DNA from: Craterostigma plantagineum
Lineage: Eukaryota > Streptophyta > Magnoliopsida > Lamiales > Linderniaceae
Reading direction: 5' to 3'
DNA length: 64,000 nucleotides
NCBI GenBank assembly: GCA_027422505.1
Contig: JAPQWV010001111.1
Span: forward strand, 59,279-123,278
The translations under genes were made by a program, and so were the position numbers. This document shows positions 18,500 through 31,100 of the stretch, one piece after another; position 1 is the first letter of the stretch; each line of letters opens with the position of its first letter. A model generated the notes under the pieces. That model was not told the DNA's origin. It made no database searches and saw only the letters and a program-made list of their open reading frames with translations.

Positions 18500-20001
18500 T
18501 GTTGGGTTTTTTGAGTATTTGGGCCAATTGGGCCAAATATGTGTAATAAGCCCATTAATAAATTCAATTTCGAATTTAATTAAATCGAGAAGCCATCGAA
18601 TATCGAAACGAGAAATCGTTGAAAGATTACGAATCTATGTTTCACGGGGATTCTAACGAATATTAATACGCTCAAAACCGATATCGGGTGAATGAGAAGT
18701 TAATTTTCGAAGTTGGCCCAATAATCATTAAAATGGTTGGTAGTGTTTAAGTGGGGAATCAAGTGTCCCACATTGGTTAGACACTAAGAAAATCTTCACT
18801 ATATATATAGAAACCCATGTGGGTTTATTCAAAAGGGCTTGCCATGTGTTGGCTTAAATGGGCTTGTGGGCTTAAGTGGTTTAAGTGGGTTTGAGAAACT
18901 TGGGTGAGTTTTGGCCCAAATAATAGCCCGGGTGCGAGTCGGTGCCTCGCACCGACGAGCACCGAGCACCGAGCGTGTGCCCGTTCCCGTGCCCGTGGCC
19001 GAGGCCGAGCCGAGCCGTGCCGTGCCGTGCCAAAGTGCGCAATGGGCGCTTTGAGGCGCGCACTTTGCACTTCGCACGACGCATCGGAGCGAGGAGCATT
19101 GAGGAGCTTATTTAAATTTTTCCTCCGATGGGTGGCGACGGCGACGATGCCGGTGACATGGCAGTCAAGGTGAAGATGATTGGGCAATCCAGATGAGGTG
19201 GCACGATCCATTGGATCGTCTGGGCCTCAGTGGGCTGTTGAGCTGATTCGGCCCAACAAGAGGTGTCGGTCAGCCCAACAAGAGGTGTCGGTCGAGCCGC
19301 CGGTGGGTCAGGTCAGAGAATCGGGCCGCCGCCGGTTGGACATGCCTGAGATTCGGGCTGTCGGCCCGAGAATCGGGCCAGTAAATAAACCGACAGTCCA
19401 ATTAGTTTGAAATATTGCGTTTAGATCCCTGGAAAATTACATAAGCAGTCCAGAAAGATCTTGAAATTGCAATTAAGCCCCTGCGTGAGAAAATCTATAA
19501 ATAGACCCCTCATGAATTGGAAAAATTCATTCACTTCAACCCACACAAATTACATCATTCACTCCCAACTCCCTAAAATCCCGAAGCAAGAAAAACTCGA
19601 GTTTCGAGTACGATTCGTCGTAAAACTCTAGTCGTTGTGCTGCGATTACGAGTTAAGAAAATATCGTTGTATCTTGGGGACGATCGCTGATAACCGAAAG
19701 CACAGAATATCGGGCAATTTCGTCTTACGGACAGTGTGTCCAACACACGCCTCGACTACGTCTAAGGTCATGGATAGTCTTCATCAACTCCAGGCCTATT
19801 TATTTTTCATGTTGTGTATAATAGTTATCACATATGCCCTCATCATCATCTGGGTACTCGCGAATTGTACCTGCGTTTGAAGACTCTCGGAAGGATTTTT
19901 AACTCCTTTCATTCTAGAAGCGTTCATCTGAGCCGATCGAAGAGTCACAAGAAACCATTTCATTATACTGCCGCCGACCAGACGCAACCGAAGAAACAAC
20001 A
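18500..20001 (+). repeat. 3' LTR of the copia element (after the MITE)
   Basis: Matches 11974-13398 over its full length with scattered substitutions and two length changes. The first 6 bp (TGTTGG) also lie at 17932-17937 because the hAT insertion duplicated them. Confidence 0.85.
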
Positions 20002-20403
20002 GTAAGTATTGGGAAAAAATGCAGACGTAACTAATACATATCATTTTACACGCAAGAAAGAAAAGGAAACATAAACTGAAAATCCCATGCATAATTTAAC
20101 CTACTGACAGGCTTCAAATCGGAAATACGATCAGAAAAATGGGAAACTTGATTATTGAAGCAAACAATATGCTCTTATATACTATTACTGTTCACATAAA
20201 TATGAAAGCTAAAAATTCCTATTTTCATCGCGCACTATGATAATTGAAAGGCAAGAGAGGACAAATTACCCATAATCAGAAATAAAATTAATCGAAACCA
20301 TTCTACAAACAAAATGATCATAATGCTACAAACACACTGCTTTTCCACATATATGGCCAACAGAATAGTTAGAATTTGGATTGGCAGAAGCTAGAATTCA
20401 TTG

Positions 20404-20422
20404 AATAAAAATAATAATAATA

Positions 20423-20459
<37 letters not shown>
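20404..20459. repeat. (AAT)n microsatellite at the Helitron target
   Basis: An ATA/AAT array with one TAG interruption. The same repeat continues at 27840-27853 on the other side of the Helitron. Confidence 0.9.
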
Positions 20460-20460
<1 letters not shown>

Positions 20461-20503
20461 CTATATATATAAAAGTTGGATGTGGACTCTCATTGACCAC
20501 CCA

Positions 20504-20617
20504 TATACCCAATCACTACGTGACACGTCAGTTTCTAAAATATAATTACCATTTTGGGTCTATACCCAATCACTACGTGACACGTCAGTTTCTAAAATAT
20601 AATTACCATTTTGGGTC
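20504..20617. repeat. 57-bp tandem duplication near the Helitron 5' end
   Basis: Two identical-looking copies of a unit beginning TATACCCAATCACTACGTGA, starting at 20504 and 20561. Confidence 0.85.
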
Positions 20618-20819
20618 TTTGGGTTGGTAGAATTCCATGGATGGAATTAATCAAAGCATTATCAGGAAGAAAGCAATCATACGTTGTATTCATCTCGTTA
20701 AAAAGCACTAAACACTACATTAAATAATGCACAGAAAACGAATAGTCATGTCAAATCAAAAGTAATGATCTCAAGTAATTGAAGGAGGAAAACACACGCA
20801 CACAGAGTTGAGTTCTCTT

Positions 20820-23800
20820 TGTTGAAATTAATATTTTAATATATTGGGCTTTAGTTTTTATCTAGAATTGTTTTGTCTTTGGCCCATTAGATATTGTTAG
20901 TCAATGTATTGAACGTTTTATGCCCTTTGGAGAATGAGAAAAATAGTATACAGAGCTGAGAAGAAAACGGCTGCCCTCTCCTTCATCTTCACGGTTCCAT
21001 CAAAATAAAACTAGAAAATAAAGAATATTGCTTGGTTTAGGATGCTAAGGCCAACATAAATGGTATCAGAGCTTGTGTTTGTTGAGATTTAAAGTGGGTT
21101 TCTTTCATTGAAGGTGTAGAAATAGAGTTGAAGTTGAGAAGAGCACCATGGCTACACAAGGAGGTGTTTGGGCACCACAAGGTGGGCAACCCGTATTTGA
21201 TGGTGAGAGTTATGATTATTGGAGTATTAAGATGAAGACTCTTTTGATTTCACAAGATTTATGGGAGATTGTGGAAGATGGTTATGTGATAAATGAGAAA
21301 ATAGAAGAGAAGAAAGATGGAAAATGGAATGTTGTGAAGGTTACGGTTTTGGATCCCGACGAGAAGGAGAATAGAAAGAAGGATGCAAGGGCTCTTTATT
21401 TGATTCAAGGAAGTATCTCCAACAAGATTTTTCCGAGAATAATCGGGGCTCAAACCTCCAACGAAGCATGGGAGATTTTGCAAAAGGAGTTTCAAGGCAC
21501 CGATAAAGTTAGAACGATAAAGCTCTTAACCTTGAAGAGGGAGTTTCAAAATTTGCAAATGAAGGAGAAAGAGACGCTACAAGAGTATTTCTCTAAGGTG
21601 ATTGAGGTTGTGAATCAAATAAAAAATTTGGGTGAAACTTTGAGCGATAACTCGGTATGTGAGAAGTTCTTGATTAGTCTTCCTTCCAAGTACGACAACA
21701 TCGTGGCCGTTATTGAAGAGACTAAAGACCTCTCTACTATTAGCGTACATGATCTTATGGGCTCTCTTGAGAGACATGAAGAAAGGTTGAATAGGCATGG
21801 CGACCAAGTTCTTGAAAGCGCCTTTCAATCTAAGGTGAATGTGAAAGAGTATATCAACCAAAAGGCGGCCAATGGGAGTACCTTCCGTGGTGGATTTAGC
21901 GGTGGTAGAGGCCGAGGCCGATTTGGGGGTAGATTTGGTAGTGGAGGTGGTAGAGGTACCTATCAAAGCGGAGAAGTTAAGCTATGCAACTTTTGCAAGA
22001 AGCCGGGCCATATAGAAAAAGATTGTTGGAATAAGGGGAAGGTTCAATGCTACAATTGCAAGAAGTATGGCCATAAAGAGAAGTTTTGTAGGGTGAAGAA
22101 TGAGGAGCAAGCAAACTACACCGAGGAAAAGAATCTCGAGAGAAGAAATGATGGAAGCACATTTTATGCATGCCAAGCGGCCATTGAGAAGAAGGAAGAT
22201 GTGTGGTATGTTGATAGTGGATGTAGCAACCACATGACCGGGGATGAGTCGATTTTTTGCAAGCTTGATAACACCGCTACTACTCAAATTACGATGGGAA
22301 ATGGAGCCGTGGTGAAATCTAAGGGGAAAGGCACAATTGCGGTTGCATCGAAGAAGGGAAGGATGCTAATTCATGACGTATTGCTAGTGCCGGATTTGGC
22401 TCAAAATTTGCTAAGTGTTGGGCAATTGGTTGAGCATGGTCATGCGGTTCACTTCGAGGGTGTGACTTGTAGAATATTTGATAAGGTTGGAAATAAAAGA
22501 GAGTTGATGGCCGTAGTGAAGATGGAGAGGAATAGAAATTTTCCTCTCGCTCTCAAGCCCGAAAGAAGTGTTGCCTTGAAGGTTGGTGTAGGTGACGACT
22601 CATGGTTGTGGCATAAGAGGTATGGTCATTTGAATTTTGAGAGCTTGAAGTTGCTAAGCAAGAAGGATATGGTGTATGGGCTACCAACTATAGAAGAGAA
22701 AGGTGGCGTATGTGAGGCATGTGCTCTTGGAAAGATACATCGAGAATCATTTCTAAAGGCGAAGGCGTGGAGAGCAAAGACGCCATTGGAGCTTGTTCAC
22801 ACCGATATTTGTGGTCCCATGAGCACAAACTCACATGGTGGAAATCGGTATTTTATCACTTTCATCGATGATTATTCAAGAATGTGTTGGGTTTATTTTT
22901 TGAGGCAAAAGTCGGAAGCGCTTTATGTCTTCAAAAAGTTTCAAAGAATGGTTGAGAGACAAAGCGGCCGGTTGATAAAGAAGTTAAGAAGCGATAGAGG
23001 TGGTGAGTACAACTCCAAGGAGTTTGAGAAGTTTTGTGAAGATATCGGCTTAGAGAGACAATTAACGATTAGTTTTACACCGGAGCAAAATGGCGTGGCC
23101 GAGAGAAAAAATAGGACCATTGTAGAAATGGCAAGAACCATGATGAATGAAAAGGGATTACCATTGACCTTTTGGGCGGAAGCTACATATACGGCGGTGT
23201 ACTTATTGAATAGGTGTCCCACAAAGGCGGTTGAGAACAAGACTCCATTCGAAGCTTGGTCCGGCGGCAAAAAGCCATCGGTGAATCACTTGAAGGTGTT
23301 CGGGTCCATTTGCTATGCACATATTCCAAAGGAGTTAAGGAACAAGCTTGAAGATAAAGGTGAGAAGTGCATCTTTGTTGGCTATAGTATAAAATCAAAG
23401 GGCTATAGGCTCTTTAGCTTGAAGAGAAACAAAGTGATAGAAAGCCGAGATGTGATTTTTAGTGAGAAGGATCATTGGGATTGGAAAGGAAAAGGAGTTG
23501 AAAGTGTGTCATATCCTATTCAAGATGATGCACAAGAAGGTCCAAGTGGTAGTGGGCACGATATCGAAGAGGAAGAGCCATCTTCTCCTACGATAAATAT
23601 CGGGTCAGCGTCATCATCCCCAAGCTCAACGCCGATAAAATTGAGACCTATGACCGATATTTATGCACATTGCAATTTTGTTGTTGTTGAACCGGAGAAC
23701 TTTGAGCAAGCAAGTAGAGAAGAAGTGTGGAGAAATGCTATGGAAGATGAGATAAACATGATTGTGAAAAATGAGACGTGGGAGTTGGTTGAGAAGCCGA

Positions 23801-25466
23801 AGGACAAGGATGTTGTTGGGTTGAAGTGGTTATACAAGACAAAGACTAACCCGGACGGTTCGGTGCAAAAGTACAAGGCAAGGTTAGTGGCAAAAGGGTA
23901 CACTCAACAACCCGGTATCGACTATCATGAGACGTTTGCACCGGTTGCGAGACATGAGACTATTAGGTTGTTGATTGCATTAGCGGCACACAAAGGTTGG
24001 AAACTTTACCAACTTGATGTGAAGTCGGCTTTCTTGAATGGGGTGTTGAAAGAAGAAGTGTATGTGGAGCAACCTCAAGGATTTGAGTTGGAGGGTGGAG
24101 AAAAGAAAGTATACAAATTGAAGAAAGCATTGTATGGGTTGAAGCAAGCACCACGTGCTTGGTATGGGAATATCGATGCATATTTTTTGGACAAAGGATT
24201 CAAGAGGAGTCCAAGTGAGCCGACACTCTATGTGAAGCAAGGTACCAACTCTATACTTCTTGTTTCACTTTACGTTGATGATTTGATATTTACGGGAAAT
24301 GATGAGAAGATGATGGGTGGATTCAAGAGTGATATGTTGAGAAGATATGAGATGAACGACTTGGGCTTGTTGCATTATTTTTTGGGGATTGAGATTGATC
24401 AAAGGGATGATGGTGTATTTATTTCTCAAAAGAAGTATGCCCAAGATATTTTATCGAAGTTTAAGATGGAGGATTGTAATCCGGTCATGACACCTTTGTT
24501 GGTGAATGAGAAGTTGGTGAAAGAGGATGGTAGTGGTGATGCCGATGCGGCTTTATATAGGAGTCTAGTTGGGAGTTTGTTATACCTTACGACTACTAGA
24601 CCGGATATCATGTATGCTTCGGGGTTATTGTCTCGGTTTATGCATCGACCGAGCAAAACTCATTTTGGAGTTGGGAAAAGATTGTTGAGGTATATTCAAG
24701 GGACCAAAGAGTATGGCCTTATGTATGAAAGAAGCGATGATGAAGCCGTCGAGTTATTTGGTTATTGTGATAGTGATTGGGCCGGTAGTATGGATGATAT
24801 GAAGAGTACATCCGGATATACATTTACGCTTGGATCCGGAGTATTTAGTTGGGCGTCGAAGAAACAAGAGAGAGTAGCGCACTCTTCGGCGGAGGCCGAA
24901 TATGTATCGGCGAGTGAAGCTACAAAGCAAGTTGTTTGGTTGAGGAAGATCTTAGAAGACATGGGGAGAAGCAAGACATGCCAACGGTTCTCTTTTGTGA
25001 CAACAAGTCGGCGATTGCAATGTCGAAGAACTCGGTGTTCCATAGTCGAACGAAGCACATTAATCTCAAGCATCACTACATTCGAGAGGCGGTCGAAGAT
25101 GAAGAAATTCAAATCAAGTATGTGAAGACCGGAAACCAATTGGCGGACATTTTTACCAAAGCTCTTCCCGGTGACAAGATTATTTATTTTCGAGAATTGG
25201 GTATGAAGATTTAAAATATTAAGGGGGAGTGTTGAAATTAATATTTTAATATATTGGGCTTTAGTTTTTATCTAGAATTGTTTTGTCTTTGGCCCATTAG
25301 ATATTGTTAGTCAATGTATTGAACGTTTTATGCCCTTTGGAGAATGAGAAAAATAGTATACAGAGCTGAGAAGAAAACGGCTGCCCTCTCCTTCATCTTC
25401 ACGGTTCCATCAAAATAAAACTAGAAAATAAAGAATATTGCTTGGTTTAGGATGCTAAGGCCAACA
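20820..25466 (+). mobile_element. Young Ty1-copia element with apparently identical LTRs
   Basis: The LTRs are 20820-21056 and 25230-25466 (237 bp each), and I see no difference between them by eye. The target duplication CTCTT is at 20815-20819 and 25467-25471. The primer site TGGTATCAGAGC is at 21061 and the polypurine tract AAGGGGGAG at 25221-25229. All copia domains are present in one long frame. Identical LTRs imply very recent insertion, later than the Helitron that contains it. Confidence 0.95.
21148..25214 (+). CDS. Copia gag-pol polyprotein, one frameshift near the end
   Basis: One frame runs from 21148 to 25125. Gag starts [13 protein letters not shown]. Two zinc knuckles follow: [14 protein letters not shown] (about 21985) and [14 protein letters not shown] (about 22048). 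Protease has [10 protein letters not shown]. Integrase has [27 protein letters not shown] and [12 protein letters not shown] has [20 protein letters not shown] and [11 protein letters not shown] (YVDD at 24271-24282). RNase H has [20 protein letters not shown]. Near 24963 the frame slips by one: GGGGAGAAGC reads GRSKTC instead of [11 protein letters not shown]. The correct end ([14 protein letters not shown] to LPGDKI, stop near 25214) lies in the next frame. Loss of a single G from a G run would explain it, as a real mutation or a sequence error. Confidence 0.9.
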
Positions 25467-25510
25467 CTCTTTTATCTGCTGCTTCGTTTTATTCACTGTG
25501 GTGGATTGGA

Positions 25511-26370
25511 GAGATAATGGCGGCAAGACAAAGAGAAGCTGCTTTATTACCAGATCGACCACCTAGGCTCGCCGCAAGAATAACTGGTAATAAATAAAAT
25601 AAAAGATAATCACTTTTCATCAGTTGACCCTCCCTATAGCTTCCTTTTTGGACATACATAATCTATATTTTGGTTGCACAGTTCTTTTCTGGGCGCTGTT
25701 TGTGATGCAAGATTACATAAACTCCGTTTGGAATCTCAGCTTCACCCACACCGCCACGATTCTGAACGTATGGGGCGGATCACCATGGAAGCCCACCCTA
25801 TTTCTCTAATTCGCCGACTCTTTCCTGGGAAATCATGTGATGCTATTCTTTTCAAGCATATCCTACACCGTTGTAAGCCGCTTCAATAATTGATTGTTAG
25901 CAGATTACAGTAATACACACACAGTTGCGAAATAAAATACACACACACATACATGGAATAGGTTTGGTGACCATGTCAACGCCGCCTGTCTTCAGTGGTT
26001 CTTGCAAAAGGTACGAGGAAGACTGCGTTCGCCACAAGCAGAAAACCCTATTCTACATAGGGATGGCCTTGATAGCCGTCGGCGTGGCGGGCAATAAAGT
26101 CTCTCTCATACCCTTACTTGCGGAACGAAAGGGAGGAAAAGATAAATCGAAGCTGTATGGAGCTCGTGTCTTTATTGATCATAGTCGTCGTAGCTCTTAC
26201 AGGAGCTATAGGTCTACCTTACGTGAAGCCATGGAATCTTTTCGATTTGGCATTCCGGCGATCTGCCCCGGCGTGCCAATGCTCATCTTCTTGATCTGTA
26301 CCTGCGGGACGCATGTGCTGAGGGTATTTCTTGCAGCTTTCGTTAAGTTGTATTTCTTACAGGAGAATTG
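25511..26370 (+). pseudogene. Captured NPF (NRT1/PTR) transporter fragment
   Basis: A possible first exon starts ATGGCGGCAAGACAAAG near 25517. The next block (25710-25887) reads DYINSVWNLSFTHTATILNV, then shifts frame into SFLGNHVMLFFSSISYTV. A third block begins after an intron-like AG near 25966: STPPVFSGSC, KTLFYIGMALIAVG and SLIPLLAE, then a shift into RFGIPAICPGVPMLIFL and RVFLAAFVKLYFL. These match the order of the N-terminal half of NPF peptide/nitrate transporters. The rest of the transporter is missing and the frames do not connect. It lies wholly inside the Helitron, so capture is the simplest explanation. Confidence 0.7.
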
Positions 26371-27839
26371 ATATTTTTTCAGCCTTCATCGTGAATCTAT
26401 CTCCATGCTTCTAAGAAATTTTCTTGTGTCTCACAAGGTTGAAGAAAGTTGACGAAAAACAGTGCGTTCTTCTTTCTATTTTCATATTGAATTTTCTATT
26501 TTCCTTGCCACGAATATTCGTTCGTAAGGAAGCAACAAAATAATTACAGGGAGAGTACACATTAGCATTTGTATCATTATGTGAAGGAAATACATGTCAA
26601 GGGACAACGCAAACTTACCTCAATCTATCCCACAATACAACAGTCTAACATATGCTGACATTTCTCAATCAGGTATCCACATGCAATCACGATAAAATCA
26701 TGAGAGGACAGAAAAAAATTCAGGCCATGTTGGTGAAAGGAACAACGTTCGCGAGCTCGAATGAATTCCTCGATTTGGCTAACCTCCCAAGCAACCTAGG
26801 TCCCTGTCCTTTCCGGCGGTTTCTCCGGTAAATTGTAAAAGTTCGGCGAGCTGTGGAGTATACGCCTATTTCATAGGGAAGCATGAAGAGAGATTCACGG
26901 ACAACGACGTTATCAGCGGGTAGCTGTTGAGGTTACAGAGAGTCGGCGCTGCGATAGATTCGTCTGGTGAGCGATGAATCATTAAGCGCAAATGGTTGTC
27001 CCAACTGAATTGTATTTGTCGTATTTGATTTTTCAGACCGAGTTTTTTTTTCAGAAGGGAGCCGCATGAGAATCAAGATTAAGAGATGAGGGAAATCGGA
27101 GCATAGGAAGGACCGAGATCGGCTGAATTTGAAGAGGATGAGGGCGGAAAGGTCAAATGAGAAGTATAAGGAGAACGAGAGCACAAAGACGACTGACGAC
27201 AAGCCCAGGTGGAATCGGTACTCTCCAGTTATCGGTGGCGGTTATTGGGGCCCCCGCCGATGAAGTTATATGTGCTGTTGTTCCTCGGAGGAATCGCTCC
27301 GGTGAGTGCTCTGATAATATTTCTTACTTGCGCTGCTTTGATTATATTCGTTTTCTTTCACAGCTTTGGTGAGATCGTCCGCAGTCGCTATTATTTCCAG
27401 TATCGGTCGTTTTCAGCTGAGAATTACGGATGGCAATGGGGCAGGTCTAGACCCGGACATGCCAAAACCCGCCCCTAATGGGACGGTCGGGTGGCAGTGT
27501 GGGTCCCGGTCTAGAGTAACTTAGCCCGGCCAGATTCGGGGCGGGTACGGATTTAGTCAATCCTGGCCAGAAACCCGCCCCTTAAAATTTTATATATAAA
27601 CATTATATATAATTATATAAATATATAGAAACATATATTAATAAATAGTAATTATATGGAAAACATTTATAAATGCAGGGCAGTTTTTTCCGAGGCGGGG
27701 AGAACTGGGTCTCGGGTCCACAATAAAATAAATGGCCAGCGGGTCTCAGGTCTTGCCGATAACAATTGATCTAATAAAGTAAAAAAATTTGATGTCTTGA
27801 AAATAATCTCAACCCGTGCGATGCACGGGGTTAAACTAG
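26371..27839. other. Helitron 3' part, no identified gene
   Basis: A charged stretch at 27080-27230 (RKDRDRLNLKRMRAER, then KPRWNRYSPVIGGGYWG) looks coding-like but I do not recognise it; it may be a second captured piece. 27420-27560 is a GGGCGGGT-rich, MITE-like fragment. The Helitron terminal hairpin closes the region. Confidence 0.4.
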
Positions 27840-28101
27840 TAATAATAATAATTGTGGTAAACCCAAAATACATTCAATCCTAACCTCAAAAGATTTATAT
27901 GTATCCATTCACCCAGGTGGTTTTCAATAAAAACAACAGAACCACAAGGGTATATGTACACAGTAAAAAAACCCACCATATCAAGAAGAAAGAAAAAACC
28001 CTTAGAAAGTTTGCTAGGAATATACAATTTAAAAATCATTACCACGAAATCTTCATCGTCGTGTGATATTGAATAAAAAAAAAAGGAAAGAACTTAGGAT
28101 G

Positions 28102-31100
28102 TTATATCTGGCTCGGGCCTCTTCCGGGCGATCTCGAAGGAGGTCTGTTGGTTTCTGGAATTGTCGAACCTCGTTCTGATTCATCTACTCTTTGTGCATT
28201 ATCCTACAAATTAAATATATAAATATATTATAGACAATAGTATTCAAATTATCTGATTTGGATGAAAATAAGCCAGTAAAACCCATGCCGTGATGTTTCT
28301 TTGCAAACCTTGGAATAAGAAGTAGAATTGTAGCTATGAGAAATGGATTGTGACTTCAGATTGAGTCTGTGCTGTTTTTGAACTTCCGCAAACTGTTGAA
28401 GTGATGAAGCAAAGTTTATCCCATTTCTTTTATCTTCAACCACGTCACCATCTCTGTGTGATATGCTGCCATTATTGGTAACTTCTGGCGATGGGAGACT
28501 TTTGAATTGATCGCCACTGAAGGAATATGGAGGAACAGTTTTCAAACGTGTCCGTAGAATCTTGAATGCTACACTTTGCTGCGTGGTTGGTAAAAAGGGA
28601 GAAAAAAGGTATCAAAAGGCATAATTGCCACAAGTACTTACAATGTATAAAAACCTGAGCATGAGTGTCAAACGGCGGAAACTTCTTTTAACTTGCCTGT
28701 GGAAGCAACGTCAGAAGACCGTATAATGCTTTCAACAACCAAATGTACTTTCCTGGTTCAAGGAGCTAAACAGAAAGTAGTCTCAGTAAAATAGACATAT
28801 ATAGAAGCTTTGCAAATAAACTACCGCAGGAAATTGGTTTTATGATTTAGATGTGGTCAACTATTTCAAAAAGAGAGAAACTTAATAACCAATTTGCCTC
28901 ATTCTCTAACAGCACCAATGTACTTGCATGAATCGAGCCTCGGCAAATGTATTTTGGGCTAAACAATAAATCTCACAGAAACAAAGAGTGATAATTAATG
29001 CAAGAAGACTGATGCCATATCACCAATCCACCCTCTTGCAACATTGTAAAAAATTTGATCCGACATATTACGATACACTTAATATGTGATGAATCTCAAG
29101 TAGATCAATTCTGACATTACCTGCAGTCTAAGATACGCAAAAGTAGGAGTCTCCAGAAGATGTATTAACCTATCCAACTGGACTAGAAACTTCACGTTGA
29201 TATCTTCCTCGACCAAAGATTGAATGACTGAACTTGCATGCTGATAAGCCTGAGAGATTTATAAAACACAAAACAAAATCTCAGAGGAAGATATTACAAA
29301 AAGTAAAGAAGATATAGTATAATAGTACTAATAATAAAATCTATACTCATGGTTCTTTACCTGAGCTAACAAGCAAAGACTGATAATAGCCATGGGTGAA
29401 TGGCACCACGAAGCATATAAAGAGAGGAACAAATTTTTCCCAGCATCATTCAGCAGTGACTGTTTTAACAGGCTGCGGAGGTTTGCTAACTCAGATGAAG
29501 TAAGTAGAATCAGGTTCAAAGCCTGAACATAAAATGATAGGCAATAAAATGAAAACATTTTTCATACAAGCACGAAATACCAAATAGTGAACTAGCAATC
29601 AACTTGGCCGAATAAATTACCTGTACCATAGTAGATGCAAACTCCAAATCGAGCTCCCCTCTGAGTATGATGGAAATCTTACGATACACTGTTTCGGCAT
29701 CTAAAAGTACACATAATCTACGAATGATCAAGGCACCTCGTCTGCAAAACATGATTATACTATAAATATTATCACGAAATTTATATACATTTGAATCTAA
29801 AGTAAAATATAACGAAAGGATTTACTTCTCCAAGAGAGAGTTGTCCAGTCGAAAATTTTGAATTAAGTAGGTAAGTAGCTGGTAAAAGTGTTGTTCGTCT
29901 TTTGCTATGCAAGCATGGACTTCAAGTACCAAGAGGACAACCTGACAGGGAAATGGTTTCATAGAACTATTAAAGATGCAGTAATACAAACTCCGTAGAT
30001 CAAGAACTTCCCAGGAAAGTGCAGTTGACATGTTAACCATCTGGGTACCACAAAACTTACAAAAAGTGGTCAACTCATTAACTATATTGAATTGCCCAAA
30101 ACAATGACTTTAGGTTTTCACCCTACATTCAATATTGGAATGGTAAATAAATCCATTTTTTGCAATTTCATGACCTATCTTTCTAGTCATCTTCCCCGCA
30201 TATCCTGAGAAACCTGACTACTGGTATTGGCATATATAAGAAAATTGTAACTGCTAATAAATTTCACCGTCTCAATGATAAACCTAGTATATAAAATGAA
30301 AATCACTCCAAATTTTGTTAAATCATCAACAAAATACCTCATCAGAAGGATCTGAAAGTGCATTCAGCAGAGTTTCAAAAACGTCACCAAGAAAAGAAAG
30401 TACCTGCATGCAACAAGGTACGAATCACATGCTTAGGGTCAAAACGAATGATTTATTAATTTTCAATCGCTTGAATACCTCTGCCCTATGTCTATTTAAT
30501 AGGGTTGATATCCAGTGCAGTGCTTCAGTACGAGTACTGGCATCCCATTCACTCGAAAGATGCCTGATATAGAAGCGTAATCACCTTAGTTTATCTACCA
30601 CACACTGAACACCCACTGGTAAATCGCAGATAACAGTCAACAACAATTAAAAGCAAATTGGAACTCTATGTTACTCCAAATACATTTTAGTACCTCCGAG
30701 AAACAGAAAGAATATCGCGGATGTCAAAACCTTCAGCTGGATCAGCATGTATCCCTCGGAGCTCTTCATTTGTTTCACGAGCAACCTGGAATTAACGAAA
30801 AATTGATACAAGCAACAAGAACTCCACAAAGGAAAGATACAAATCAATACATTCTCAGTAGTTTCATTAAAGTTTATAAGAGATTCTAAAGAATCACTCA
30901 AAAAAATGGACTAGCAAAAGTAAATTTTCAAGCAAAACATGTCGTTTCTATATAATACTTCCAACCATGATGACATTTGCCAATGCACGTATTAGCACTC
31001 ATAGACAAATCAGCTAACCACTCTTATCTTCTCCTCCTTGTCTGATATGCAAGGTAATATTGCTCCAAGGATATCATCATAATAAGAAACAAGTTGATCA

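Larger units (their letters stand above)
11974..20001 (+). mobile_element. Ty1-copia retrotransposon with 1.4-1.5 kb LTRs
   Basis: The 5' LTR is 11974-13398. The 3' LTR starts at 17932, is split by a hAT MITE and resumes from 18506 to 20001. The target duplication GTAAG is at 11969-11973 and 20002-20006. A polypurine GTGGGGGAT precedes the 3' LTR. Domain order is GAG-protease-integrase-RT-RNase H, which is copia order. The 3' LTR is longer because a GC-rich GAGCACCGAGC/CCGTGCC tract is expanded near 18960-19030 and a 23-bp AACAAGAGGTGTCGGTC unit is duplicated near 19260. No standard tRNA-Met primer site follows the 5' LTR; the gag ATG is only 32 bp downstream. Confidence 0.9.
20460..27839 (+). 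mobile_element. Helitron with captured gene fragment and nested copia
   Basis: The 5' end is TCTATATATATAAAAG after an A at 20459. The 3' end is a hairpin CCCGTGCGATGCACGGG followed by GTTAAACTAG at 27830-27839, before a T at 27840. The left flank is an (AAT)n microsatellite that continues on the right as TAATAATAATAATTG, as expected for insertion between A and T without target duplication. Inside are a 57-bp tandem repeat (20504-20617), an NPF/PTR transporter fragment (25511-26370) and a copia element (20820-25466). No Rep/helicase is present, so it is non-autonomous. Without the copia it would be about 2.7 kb. Confidence 0.8.

Noticed and set aside
22941..25139. Long minus-strand open frames opposite the young copia polyprotein
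   Set aside because: They are antisense shadows of a strongly coding frame with recognised protease, integrase, RT and RNase H motifs.
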